A DNA stretch of 64,000 nt from Actinoallomurus purpureus (GTDB lineage Bacteria; Actinomycetota; Actinomycetes; Streptosporangiales; Streptosporangiaceae). The notes below the pieces were generated by a model. The model had not been told where the DNA came from, made no database searches, and saw only the letters and a list, made by a program, of their open reading frames with translations. Positions 55,931 to 63,798 of the stretch are shown one piece after another. Made by a program: the position numbers and the translations under genes. The stretch is taken from assembly GCF_024055795.1 (NCBI RefSeq), contig NZ_JAMXMY010000002.1:372001-436000 (forward strand). Direction: 5' to 3'. The first letter of the stretch is position 1; every line of letters starts with the position of its first letter.

Positions 55931-56335
55931 GTGAATCTCTCCGTCATCCCGGATCTGACCATGCAGGGCGACGACAGCCCGTACTCCGCCGGTCCGACCG
56001 TCACGATCGGCCGCCTGGCCGGGCTCGTCCGTGAGCTCGCCGCACGCCCCGGCGACTGGTGGGACCTCGCCCGCTTCGACGGCGTGCCCGTACGGCTGCC
56101 GGGCGAGCAGGCGATCTGGCTGTCCGCGTGGCCTCCCGGGCATCGCGCCGCTCCCGCCGCCGATGTGCTCGCGGTTCTCGCCGGGGAGCTGTCCGAACGG
56201 ACGATCACCGACCAGGGTGTCGCGGAGCGCGCGCTGCGGGCGAACCGCATCCGCGTGTACGGCGGCGGGCACCCCCGTGAGCTGGTGAACCCGGGCCCGG
56301 CGTACGCGCTCAGCCTGCACGCGACCGTCAGATGA
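55931..56335 (+). CDS. Cysteine-dioxygenase-like cupin protein, ligands not evident
   Basis: A 134-residue protein: DWWDLARFDGVPVRLPGEQA, IWLSAWPPGHRAAPAADVLA, VLAGELSERTITDQGVAERA, then HPRELVNPGPAYALSLHATV. The strand order and the ending NPGPAYALSLHA recall cysteine-dioxygenase-type cupins. The HxH iron motif is replaced (SAWPPGHRA), so a dioxygenase role is doubtful. GTG 55931 with AAGGA upstream is preferred; ATG 55904 is possible. Confidence 0.6.
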   Translation: MNLSVIPDLTMQGDDSPYSAGPTVTIGRLAGLVRELAARPGDWWDLARFDGVPVRLPGEQAIWLSAWPPGHRAAPAADVLAVLAGELSERTITDQGVAERALRANRIRVYGGGHPRELVNPGPAYALSLHATVR

Positions 56336-56400
56336 GCGTTCGGTGAACACCGCGTCCGACCCGCTGCAACCCCGATATTCCGGCCTTAACGTCATGTTCC

Positions 56401-57888
56401 ATGTCCCGCGTCCTTTCCTGGGTGATGCTGGGGGTGAGCATCGTCGCGATGGGCGCGGCGATGGTGCTCGGCACCTCGGCGGCCGTGCCGTACTTCGGAC
56501 CGACCTGGCCGTTCCTGACGTTCGGGGGATCCCCGTCCTCGGCGACGGTCACGACCCTGACGTGGATCGCGGCGGTGAGCGCCGGAGCCGGAGTGCTGTC
56601 CGGGCTGTACGCCCTGCGCGGGGGCGCGTGGGTGAGCCCGCGCCGGCTGCTCGTCGCCGGGGCGGTCGTCGCCTGCGTCTACGCGCTGCTCCCGCCCACC
56701 GGCTCCGTCGACATGATGAACTACGCCATCTACGGGCGGATCACCGACCTGGGCCGGGACCCGTACGTCACGACGCCGCTGCGGCTCGCCCACACCGGTG
56801 ACCCGGTCGGCCTGCTGCTGCCGAGCGGCTGGCAGCGGGTCCCCACCGTGTACGGGCCGGTCATGACGGCCATCCAGTGGTTCGCCGCGCACCTCGGCGG
56901 CAACTCGATGGCGCGGATCATCTTCGTCCTCAAGTGGGCCAACGCGGCGGCGTTCATCGGGACCGGGATCATCCTCGACCGGATGACCGGCCCCGACCCG
57001 GTCCGCCGGCTCCGTGCGTGCCTGCTGTGGACGGCCAACCCGCTCATCCTGTTCTGGATGGTCGGCAGCGGCCACGCGGACGCCTTCGCGGTGTTCTTCC
57101 TCGTCGCCGCGCTGTACGCGGCGCGGCGCTCGGCGTTCGCGGGCGGGCTGCTCGGCGGGGCGGCGGTCGCCGTGAAGGCGTCGTTCCTCTTCCCCGCCGC
57201 GGGGCTGGTGATCGCCGCCTGGCTGTCCCCGGCGAGGTACCGGCGCGCGGTGGCGACCGTGGTCGGTCTCCTCCTGGTCGCCGGTGGCGGCTACCTGCTG
57301 GCCGGGCCGGCGGCGCTCCACTCGCTCAATGCCCGGCTCGGCCGGAAGAAGGACCGGTACCTGCCGGTCCCGCAGTTCATCCTGACCCACCACGGCCTGT
57401 ACATGGTGTGGATGGCCGCGCTCGCGGTCGCGCTGACGGCGTTCCTGTGGTGGCGGTCGGGCCTGCCCTTCGCGCTGTGGCGGCGGCCGTCCCCGGAGAC
57501 GCAGCGGCTGCCGCTCGACGTGCTGCCCGTGGCCGTGCTGGCGTTCGGCACCACGCTGGTCTCGCCGCTGCAGTACCCCTGGTACGACGCCATGCTGCTG
57601 CCGATGCTGGCCCTGCTGCCGTACCGCCGGATGGACTGGACGGTCATCGTCCGCGGCGTCATGCTCGGGGTGTTCACCCTCCCCGGCGTGCGTGTGAACG
57701 GGTACCAGCACCTCGGTGTGCGCTGGGCCAACCTGATCTGGCTCGCCGTGTTCGTCCTCGTCGTGTGGCGCGGGACCCGGCGCACCGCCGCCGACCCGCC
57801 CGCCCTCGCGGGGACGCCCGGCAAGCCCGCACCGATCTCGTCGCCCGGGCCGCCCTCGTCCGCATCGTCTCCCGCCCCGGCCGCCTGA
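56401..57888 (+). CDS. Polyprenol-phosphomannose-dependent mannosyltransferase, MptB-like
   Basis: A 495-residue GT-C membrane enzyme with about 12 helices. The first external loop has the acidic signature SVDMMNYAIYGRITDLGRDP (about residues 102-121), then VPTVYGPVMTAIQWFAAHLG. A later loop is LGRKKDRYLPVPQFILTHHG, and the C-terminal tail is Pro/Ser-rich. This pattern is that of actinobacterial alpha-1,6-mannosyltransferases (MptB) making lipomannan-type glycans from polyprenyl-P-mannose. ATG 56401 is the first start. Exact acceptor unknown. Confidence 0.82.
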   Translation: MSRVLSWVMLGVSIVAMGAAMVLGTSAAVPYFGPTWPFLTFGGSPSSATVTTLTWIAAVSAGAGVLSGLYALRGGAWVSPRRLLVAGAVVACVYALLPPTGSVDMMNYAIYGRITDLGRDPYVTTPLRLAHTGDPVGLLLPSGWQRVPTVYGPVMTAIQWFAAHLGGNSMARIIFVLKWANAAAFIGTGIILDRMTGPDPVRRLRACLLWTANPLILFWMVGSGHADAFAVFFLVAALYAARRSAFAGGLLGGAAVAVKASFLFPAAGLVIAAWLSPARYRRAVATVVGLLLVAGGGYLLAGPAALHSLNARLGRKKDRYLPVPQFILTHHGLYMVWMAALAVALTAFLWWRSGLPFALWRRPSPETQRLPLDVLPVAVLAFGTTLVSPLQYPWYDAMLLPMLALLPYRRMDWTVIVRGVMLGVFTLPGVRVNGYQHLGVRWANLIWLAVFVLVVWRGTRRTAADPPALAGTPGKPAPISSPGPPSSASSPAPAA

Positions 57889-58060
57889 GCCACCCGGCGC
57901 GCCCTCCCTCGGCGGCCGGCCGGTGTCCCGCCGGCTCGAAAGACGCCGGAGACCCAGGGCAGTCCGCCCCGGGTCTCGCCACCATGGCAAGGCGTGCCAC
58001 AGCGTTCCGCGCCGAGTGTCCCGGGCGGGCGCCGGGCGTGCCACGGCGCGCGGCGATGCT

Positions 58061-58608
58061 CTACGGGCGGGGGGTGTAGTAGGCGGTCTGGCCGGTGAAG
58101 ATCCAGTACGACCCCTTGCCGTCGCCCGCGACGTCGTGGCCGATGTGACCATGACCCCAGTACCTGCGCTTCTTCACGGGCTTCAGGGTCAGCTTGCAGT
58201 GGTACTCGACGTAGTCACGGTGACGAGTGATCTGCGCGCGGACCGCTTTGGTGATGTCGCACTCGTGCTTCGTGCCGCCGCCATTCCAGTTGACGAAGAC
58301 TCCGATGACCACCTTCGCCGGCGCGCTGCGGGTCCTGTTGCGACTGTTGCACTTCGTGCCGCTCTTCACGTTGCACAGCAGGAGGTACCCGCTCATCTCC
58401 CCGGTGAGGTGGGCACCGTCGCCGTCCACGTCGATGCACGTCTCCGCGTTCACCCAGAGGGGGTCGGGGCCCTTCGGCACCGGGATGGTCTTCGACTTGG
58501 CGGTGCCGCACGGCGTCCAGGCGCCGGCCGCGGGGAGACCGTCGCGAGGCCGCCCAGCAGCATGGCCGCCGTCGCACCCGTCACTCCGATTCGCTTGGCG
58601 AGATTCAT
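58061..58608 (-). pseudogene. Secreted small protein gene with one-base frameshift
   Basis: ATG 58608 begins a signal peptide NLAKRIGVTGATAAMLLGGL. Near 58540 the frame must change to give AAGAWTPCGTAKSKTIPVPK and LWVNAETCIDVDGDGAHLTG, continuing to KGSYWIFTGQTAYYTPRP. Adding one C to a run of C restores a 182-residue exported protein with four or more cysteines. A homopolymer error in the assembly is as likely as a mutation. No domain recognised. Confidence 0.72.
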
Positions 58609-58815
58609 TCGATGTTCCTTCGGGCAGGGGGCGGCCACCTTCCCGCGTTCCACGGCGCGCGGGAAAGAGGCTGCGGCCTCAATCGCCGATGGGCCTGGAG
58701 ACCCATCCGGCCGAGGCCTTCCGCACGCCGGGAGCACCGATCCGCGCAGCCGGAGTACGCGTCCATTCGCCGAGTCGCCCCGGCCGGGACTCGCGTCGTA
58801 CGCGGCGGGCGTCGC

Positions 58816-58998
58816 TCACAGGTCGCGGTGCCGGGAACGGAACACCCGGCGCAGCACGGCGACGACCACGAGGGCCCCGAGCACGCCCCGGACCACCGAT
58901 GGGGCGGCTGACCATCCCCCGGCGAGGTAGCCCCAGGCGATCCCGAGGAAGACGACCGCCGCCACCAGCGACGACGGGTCGAACCTATGCCGGAACAC
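58816..58998 (-). CDS. Small membrane protein (60 aa)
   Basis: A 60-residue protein: a short polar N-terminus, one or two helices (SLVAAVVFLGIAWGYLAGGW and VVRGVLGALVVVAVLRRVF) and a basic tail. Its start overlaps the end of the PspC gene by 14 bp, so it is probably co-translated. Such small proteins commonly accompany PspC/stress-sensing clusters. Function unknown. Confidence 0.75.
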   Translation of the reverse strand: MFRHRFDPSSLVAAVVFLGIAWGYLAGGWSAAPSVVRGVLGALVVVAVLRRVFRSRHRDL

Positions 58999-60205
58999 GG
59001 GCGACCTCCATGTCGCCGACCGTGCTGCGCAGGCGCAGCGCGATGACCGGAGCCGCGCCCGCCGGAGGCACCTCCGGGTCGAGGACGCGGTTCACGCGGG
59101 CACGCGGGCCGCTGGTGATCTGACGGTCCACGGTGATGTCGCCGAGGAACGCCTGGGCGTCCAGTTCGACCCGTGCCGTCGCGGGCAGCCTGACCGTGAG
59201 CACCCCCAGCCTCACGGTCGCGGTGACGCGCAGGCGCTGCCCGGGAACGAGTGGCACCGAGGTCAGGTCGACGGTGCCCTCGCCGATGAGGACCTTGTGC
59301 GACTGCTCGGCCTGGGACACGTCGGCGGGCCGCCAGGCCGTGGCGTGCGTCCGGCGCGCGATGGCCGGGTCCCCGGCGATCGAGGTCGATGCGAGGGCGA
59401 GAGACATGATCGCTCCAACGGTGATCAGCTTGCGGTCCCGGCCGAACCAGGAGCCGACGAAGAGGCCGGCCGCGACCACGACGAGTGCGCCGGCGATGAT
59501 GATCTGGAGGCGGCCGAGGTCCGGTCGCCGGTCACCGGCGGCGTACAGCACGCTCGCCACCAGGACCGCGGTCACCAGGGTGCACACCGTCAGGTACGAC
59601 CTGCGCCGGGGTGTGACGATCGGCGAAGGCGTCGGCGGCGAGGGGGGAGGCGGTTCCGCTTCGAGCGGTTCCGTGCGCGCCAGACGAGCAAGATCGATCA
59701 TACCGTCGGGTGCCCGATAGGGCGGCGGCGCGGGGGCCGCAGGGGGAGTCCACGACGACAGGGGCCGGCCCTTGGCCCGCTCCGGCAGGCCGCGGGCGAG
59801 CCCCACGAGGTCGACACCGCGGGAACGGGCGGCGAACAGCACGAGCACGAACACGACGACCGCCGCGAGCGCGTTCGGCGAACCCCAGTCGCCCACGGTG
59901 CCGAGCAGCGTGCCCGCGCCCAGCGCCGCGCCGAGCAGCGCCAGCGCGGTGTCGCCGTCGAACAGCCGATGGCCGAGCCGCTCGATCTTCGAAGGACCGC
60001 CGTCGGGCGCGGCCATGAGCAGGAACGCGCCGATGTACAGCAGGACGCCGACCCCCGTGGTGAGGACGAGCAGCGCGAACCCGAGGCGAAAGACCACCGG
60101 GTCGATCCGCGTGTAGCGCGCCAGTCCGGCACACACCCCCGTGATGAGCCGGCCCTCCTGCGAGCGGGTCAGCCGCCGCGGCGGCGCGCCGCTGTCCTCC
60201 GTCAT
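58985..60205 (-). CDS. PspC-domain membrane protein with adhesin-like tail
   Basis: A 406-residue protein. The PspC domain covers about residues 10-70 (LTRSQEGRLITGVCAGLARY and LGFALLVLTTGVGVLLYIGA). Several helices follow with a Pro-rich loop (about 150-215), then a C-terminal beta-rich section (RLRVTATVRLGVLTVRLPAT, LDAQAFLGDITVDRQITSGP) of the DUF4097/LiaF type. ATG 60205 is chosen before the PspC segment. It is divergent from a PspC-containing histidine kinase, so the three form an envelope-stress circuit. Confidence 0.88.
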   Translation of the reverse strand: MTEDSGAPPRRLTRSQEGRLITGVCAGLARYTRIDPVVFRLGFALLVLTTGVGVLLYIGAFLLMAAPDGGPSKIERLGHRLFDGDTALALLGAALGAGTLLGTVGDWGSPNALAAVVVFVLVLFAARSRGVDLVGLARGLPERAKGRPLSSWTPPAAPAPPPYRAPDGMIDLARLARTEPLEAEPPPPSPPTPSPIVTPRRRSYLTVCTLVTAVLVASVLYAAGDRRPDLGRLQIIIAGALVVVAAGLFVGSWFGRDRKLITVGAIMSLALASTSIAGDPAIARRTHATAWRPADVSQAEQSHKVLIGEGTVDLTSVPLVPGQRLRVTATVRLGVLTVRLPATARVELDAQAFLGDITVDRQITSGPRARVNRVLDPEVPPAGAAPVIALRLRSTVGDMEVARVPA

Positions 60206-60325
60206 GGGGACATCGTCGCGAATCGCGTCCCCGGCCACCATCCGGGAGACCCCTGACCCGTCCCTGAGGAATGCTCAGGGGACGGCCCCGATGCGATCCG
60301 GCACGGAACGTGTGACGATCGGCGT

Positions 60326-61489
60326 GTGCCCGAAAACCCCGGTGAGGACGGCGATGGCCCCCCGCGCCTCGAACGACGCGCCGACGGACGGATCGTCGGT
60401 GGCGTCTGCCGTGGCCTGGCCGAACACCTGGGGATCGACCTCGTTGTCGTCCGCGTGGCGTTCACGGTGCTCGTCGCGGCCGGCGTGGGCGTCATCGCCT
60501 ACGTGGCGCTGTGGCTGCTCGTCCCCCAGCGGATCGAGACCCGGGCGCGCCGCGACTGGCCACAGATGCTCGCGTACGGCGTGCTCGTCTGCGCGCTGTC
60601 CGCGTTCACCCTGAGCTCGGCCACGGAACGCCAGGCCCTGTGGCCCGTGGTGGCCGGCGGCGTCGGCGTCGGCCTCATCTGGCAGCAGGCCGATCCCGAA
60701 CGCCGGCGGCGCTGGGTCCGCAACACCCGCTCCCTGTGGATCCGCAGCGTCGTCGGCGCCGCCCTCGTCATCGCGGGACTGGCCGCGTTCCTCATCCAGA
60801 ACATCGCGCACGTCGGGCAGGTGCTGCTGGGCTCGACCATCGTCCTCGCCGGGGTCGGCGTCATCGTGACGCCCTGGCTGCTGCGCATGTGGCACGACCT
60901 CGACGACGAGCGCCGGGAGCGGATCCGATCACAAGAGAGGGCCGAAGTGGCCGCACACGTACACGACTCGGTGCTGCACACGCTCACGCTGATCCAGCGC
61001 AACGCGCACGACCCGAAAGAGGTCCAGCGGCTGGCACGCGCCCAGGAACGCGACCTTCGTGCGTGGCTGTACCAGCCGAAGGCCGACGCCGAGCAGGCGC
61101 TCGCCGCCGCCGTACGAAAGGTCTCCGCCGAGGTGGAGGACCGTCACGGCGTGCCCATCGAGGTCGTGTGCGTCGGCGACTGCCCGCTGGACGAGCGGCT
61201 CGGCGCGATGCTGCAGGCCGCGCGGGAGGCCATGGTCAACGCCGCGAAGTACGCGGGGAGCGAGAACGAGCCGCCCTCCGTCTCGGTCTACGCCGAGGTG
61301 GACGGAGACGATGTGATGATCTTCGTACGGGACCGGGGACGGGGATTCGACCTCGACGCCGTCCCGGCGGACCGCATGGGCCTCCGGCAGTCCATCATCG
61401 GACGGATGGAGCGCAACGGCGGCAAAGCCGAGATCCGTACGGCTCCGGGCGAGGGCACCGAAGTGAGACTGGAGCTGAAACGCATATGA
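60326..61489 (+). CDS. PspC-domain sensor histidine kinase
   Basis: A 387-residue membrane kinase. The N-terminal PspC domain is LERRADGRIVGGVCRGLAEH followed by VVVRVAFTVLVAAGVGVIAY; four further helices follow to about 185. The dimerisation His is in EVAAHVHDSVLHTLTLIQRN (about residue 215), and the ATPase has AREAMVNAAKYAG and VRDRGRGFDLDAVPADRMGL. GTG 60326 is the start. The stop overlaps the first possible start of the response regulator; a 30-bp repeat spans the junction. Confidence 0.92.
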   Translation: MPENPGEDGDGPPRLERRADGRIVGGVCRGLAEHLGIDLVVVRVAFTVLVAAGVGVIAYVALWLLVPQRIETRARRDWPQMLAYGVLVCALSAFTLSSATERQALWPVVAGGVGVGLIWQQADPERRRRWVRNTRSLWIRSVVGAALVIAGLAAFLIQNIAHVGQVLLGSTIVLAGVGVIVTPWLLRMWHDLDDERRERIRSQERAEVAAHVHDSVLHTLTLIQRNAHDPKEVQRLARAQERDLRAWLYQPKADAEQALAAAVRKVSAEVEDRHGVPIEVVCVGDCPLDERLGAMLQAAREAMVNAAKYAGSENEPPSVSVYAEVDGDDVMIFVRDRGRGFDLDAVPADRMGLRQSIIGRMERNGGKAEIRTAPGEGTEVRLELKRI

Positions 61490-61542
61490 GGAGTGAGACT
61501 GGAGTTGAAACGCACATGAGGAGTGAGACTGGAGTTGAAACG
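61463..61542. repeat. 30-bp tandem repeat (2.7 copies) at the kinase-regulator junction
   Basis: GTGAGACTGGAGCTGAAACG plus ten bases, carrying the last codons and TGA of the kinase gene, recurs at 61493 and partially at 61523. Each full copy has an in-frame ATG (61486, 61516), so the regulator could be read from ATG 61486, 61516 or 61543. The first of these overlaps the kinase stop. Confidence 0.92.
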
Positions 61543-62355
61543 ATGACCCGTGTGGTGCTGGTCGATGACCACCAGATGTTCCGCACCGGCGTGAAGGCGG
61601 AGCTCGGCGACTCGGTGGAGATCGTCGGCGAGGCGGGCGACGTCGACGAGGCCGTCGCGGTGATCACGGCGACCCGGCCCGACGTCGTGCTGCTCGATGT
61701 CCACCTGCCCGGCGGCGGTGGCGTCGAGGTGCTCCGCCGGGTGCTCGGCGGCGCGGCCCGGCCGCGCGGCGGTGAGCCGCCCGCGCGCGCCGCCGACCGT
61801 ACGGGGGCCGCTCCGGCGCGGACCGCCACGGGATCGGCGCCGAGCGGCGCCCGGGCGGAGGCCGTGCCCGCGAGGAGCGGCGACCGTGCGGCCTCCGGGC
61901 GGAACGACGCGGCCGAGGGCCGGGGCGGCGGCGCACCGGAGACGCGGTTCCTCGCGCTGTCGGTGTCCGACGCGGCCGAGGACGTCATCGGCGTCATCCG
62001 CGGCGGTGCCCGCGGCTACGTCACCAAGACGATCTCGGGCCCGGAGCTGACCAGCGCGATCGGCCGGGTGGCCGAGGGTGACGCCGTCTTCTCACCCCGG
62101 CTCGCGGGGTTCGTGCTCGACGCCTTCGCCGCGACCGACGCGCCGCCCATCGATCCTGAGCTGGACCAGCTCACCCAGCGCGAACGCGAGGTGCTCCGGC
62201 TGATCGCCCGGGGCTACGCGTACAAGGAGATCGCCAAGGAGCTGTTCATCTCGGTCAAGACCGTCGAGACCCACGTGTCGTCGGTCCTGCGCAAGCTCCA
62301 GCTGTCGAACCGCCACGAACTGTCCCGCTGGGCCGCCGCCCGCCGCCTCGTCTGA
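61543..62355 (+). CDS. LuxR/NarL-type response regulator with receiver insertion
   Basis: A 270-residue regulator. The receiver has VVLVDDHQMFRTGVKAEL, the phosphorylated Asp in DVVLLDVHLPGGGGVEVLRR and GGARGYVTKTI with Lys. An unusual low-complexity Ala/Pro/Arg/Gly insert of about 60 residues (about 67-128) splits it between ...EVLRRVL and TRFLALSVSDAAEDV. The C-terminal LuxR helix-turn-helix is LTQREREVLRLIARGYAYKE and VKTVETHVSSVLRKLQ. ATG 61543 is the conservative start. Partner: the PspC kinase upstream. Confidence 0.9.
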   Translation: MTRVVLVDDHQMFRTGVKAELGDSVEIVGEAGDVDEAVAVITATRPDVVLLDVHLPGGGGVEVLRRVLGGAARPRGGEPPARAADRTGAAPARTATGSAPSGARAEAVPARSGDRAASGRNDAAEGRGGGAPETRFLALSVSDAAEDVIGVIRGGARGYVTKTISGPELTSAIGRVAEGDAVFSPRLAGFVLDAFAATDAPPIDPELDQLTQREREVLRLIARGYAYKEIAKELFISVKTVETHVSSVLRKLQLSNRHELSRWAAARRLV

Positions 62356-62362
62356 CCAGGCC

Positions 62363-62857
62363 CTAAGGGGCGACCTCGCGGAGCTCGCCGCTCTTGACGT
62401 CGAAGACGAAGCCGCGGACGGAGTCCTTGTGCGGGATGAACGGGTCGGACGTGATCCGCGCGATTGACTCGCGCACGTCCTCGTCCAGGTCGGTGAACGC
62501 CTCGACCGCCCAGTCGGGCTCGATGCCGGTGTCGGCCTTGAGCTGCGCGCGGAACTCCTCATCGGTGATGTTGAGCAGGCCGCACCCGGTGTGGTGGATC
62601 AGCATGATCTCCCTGGTGCCGAGCGATCGCTGACTGATCGCCACCGAACGGATCACGTCGGCGGTGACCACGCCGCCCGCGTTCCGGACGATGTGCGCGT
62701 CACCGATCTCCAAGCCGAGCATGCTGAACAGGTCGAGCCGGGCGTCCATGCACGCCACGACGGTCAGGTGCCGTTCCGGCGCCGCCGACAGACCGCCGGT
62801 CGCGAAGTGGTCGGGGTAGCGCCGGGCATTCGCCAAGAGTGCGTCGGTGACGGACAT
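62363..62857 (-). CDS. Beta-class carbonic anhydrase
   Basis: Reversible hydration of CO2. The 164-residue protein has the zinc ligands in VVACMDARLDL (Cys, Asp dyad) and in IHHTGCGLLNI (His, Cys), plus VRNAGGVVTADVIRSVAI. ATG 62857 follows GAGGAGTG. It is convergent with the response regulator with a 7-bp gap, so no dedicated terminator is visible. Confidence 0.93.
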   Translation of the reverse strand: MSVTDALLANARRYPDHFATGGLSAAPERHLTVVACMDARLDLFSMLGLEIGDAHIVRNAGGVVTADVIRSVAISQRSLGTREIMLIHHTGCGLLNITDEEFRAQLKADTGIEPDWAVEAFTDLDEDVRESIARITSDPFIPHKDSVRGFVFDVKSGELREVAP

Positions 62858-62957
62858 ATGATCACTCCTCGGTTCATATCGCTCGCCACATTCCATCACG
62901 AAGCACGTTTCCTGAATTTACCGCCCACTGTCCACATGCGACACCGCGCCGGCCGGC

Positions 62958-63056
62958 TCAGTCGGTGACCGGCACGCGTACGACGACGTCGGAGGCGTGG
63001 AAGGAGTGGCCGGGCACCGGCGCCGACAGGGCACCCTTTGTGATCGCATGACTACT
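62958..63056 (-). pseudogene. C-terminal gene fragment next to the PIN module
   Basis: On the minus strand HAITKGALSAPVPGHSFHAS and DVVVRVPVTD end at a stop at 62958-62960. The composition is that of a real protein end, but there is no upstream part: the PIN antitoxin promoter begins at once. It may be the stump of a gene interrupted when the toxin-antitoxin module arrived. Confidence 0.3.
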
Positions 63057-63087
63057 GCGCTCTACTGCGTACGTAGGTACAATCAAG

Positions 63088-63105
63088 TTGATGTAGGTAC
63101 ATCAA
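63088..63105. promoter_or_regulatory. Operator of the second PIN module
   Basis: TTGATGTAGGTACATCAA is a perfect palindrome with 8-bp arms and a GG centre, 10 bp before the antitoxin start. A related half-site GTACGTAGGTACAA lies 16 bp upstream. This suits autoregulation by a Phd/AbrB-like antitoxin. Confidence 0.7.
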
Positions 63106-63114
63106 GGGGGAGTG

Positions 63115-63399
63115 ATGAGCACCGTTTCGGTCCGAGAATTCTCTTACAACCCCAGCGCGATCTTCGCTCGCGTCGAGCAGGGTGAAACCATCCAGGTCAC
63201 CCGGCACGGCAACGTCATCGCTCTCCTACTCCCGGGCAGCGGCACCCTCGGGCGGTACTCCACGCTTGTGGCCAGGGGCCTCCTGAGGTTGAAGTCCACG
63301 ACGACCAACGACCTCGACCGCCTTCCGCGATACGCCGCACCGGCCGACGTGTCGCCACTGGAACTGCTCCTGGCCGAACGAGAGGAAGACGACCGGTGA
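63115..63399 (+). CDS. Phd/YefM-type antitoxin
   Basis: A 94-residue antitoxin. The N-terminal Phd fold is TVSVREFSYNPSAIFARVEQ with GETIQVTRHGNVIALLLPG; the C-terminal half is disordered and should bind the toxin. ATG 63115 follows AAGGGGGAG; GTG 63112 is also possible. Stop overlaps the toxin (GTGA). Confidence 0.88.
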   Translation: MSTVSVREFSYNPSAIFARVEQGETIQVTRHGNVIALLLPGSGTLGRYSTLVARGLLRLKSTTTNDLDRLPRYAAPADVSPLELLLAEREEDDR

Positions 63400-63788
63400 T
63401 CTACCTCGACGCCTCCGCGCTGATCACCCTCATCGCCGGCCGCTCGCACGTCCGTGAGCTACGGAATTTCCTGTCGGGCCGGCCCGCGGTGCCCATGGGG
63501 ACAAGCACCATCGGATTCGTCGAGACGGTTCGTACTCTTGACCGCGTCGGCGACTTCCCGCACGTCATGCAGGAGCTGACCCGAGATTTCACGGAGATCC
63601 TGGTCACCGATGAGGTACGGGACGCCGCCGCGCTCCTGCCCCTGGGGATCAGAACGCTCGACGCAATCCACGTGGCCAGCGCACAGATCATCGGTGATGC
63701 GCTCGAGGTCTTGGTCACCTATGACAAGCGCATGCTGGAGATCGCTCGGTCCGTCGGGCTGCCGGCCGAGGCGCCTGGGCTCGCGTGA
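63396..63788 (+). CDS. vapC: PIN-domain toxin, VapC family
   Basis: A 130-residue PIN ribonuclease with IYLDASALITLIAGRSHVRE (catalytic Asp near residue 5), STIGFVETVRTLDRVGDF (Glu) and GIRTLDAIHVASAQIIGDAL (Asp). GTG start overlaps the antitoxin stop. Different antitoxin type from the pair at 31943, so the two modules are independent. Confidence 0.9.
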   Translation: MIYLDASALITLIAGRSHVRELRNFLSGRPAVPMGTSTIGFVETVRTLDRVGDFPHVMQELTRDFTEILVTDEVRDAAALLPLGIRTLDAIHVASAQIIGDALEVLVTYDKRMLEIARSVGLPAEAPGLA

Positions 63789-63798
63789 CGGCCTTGGG

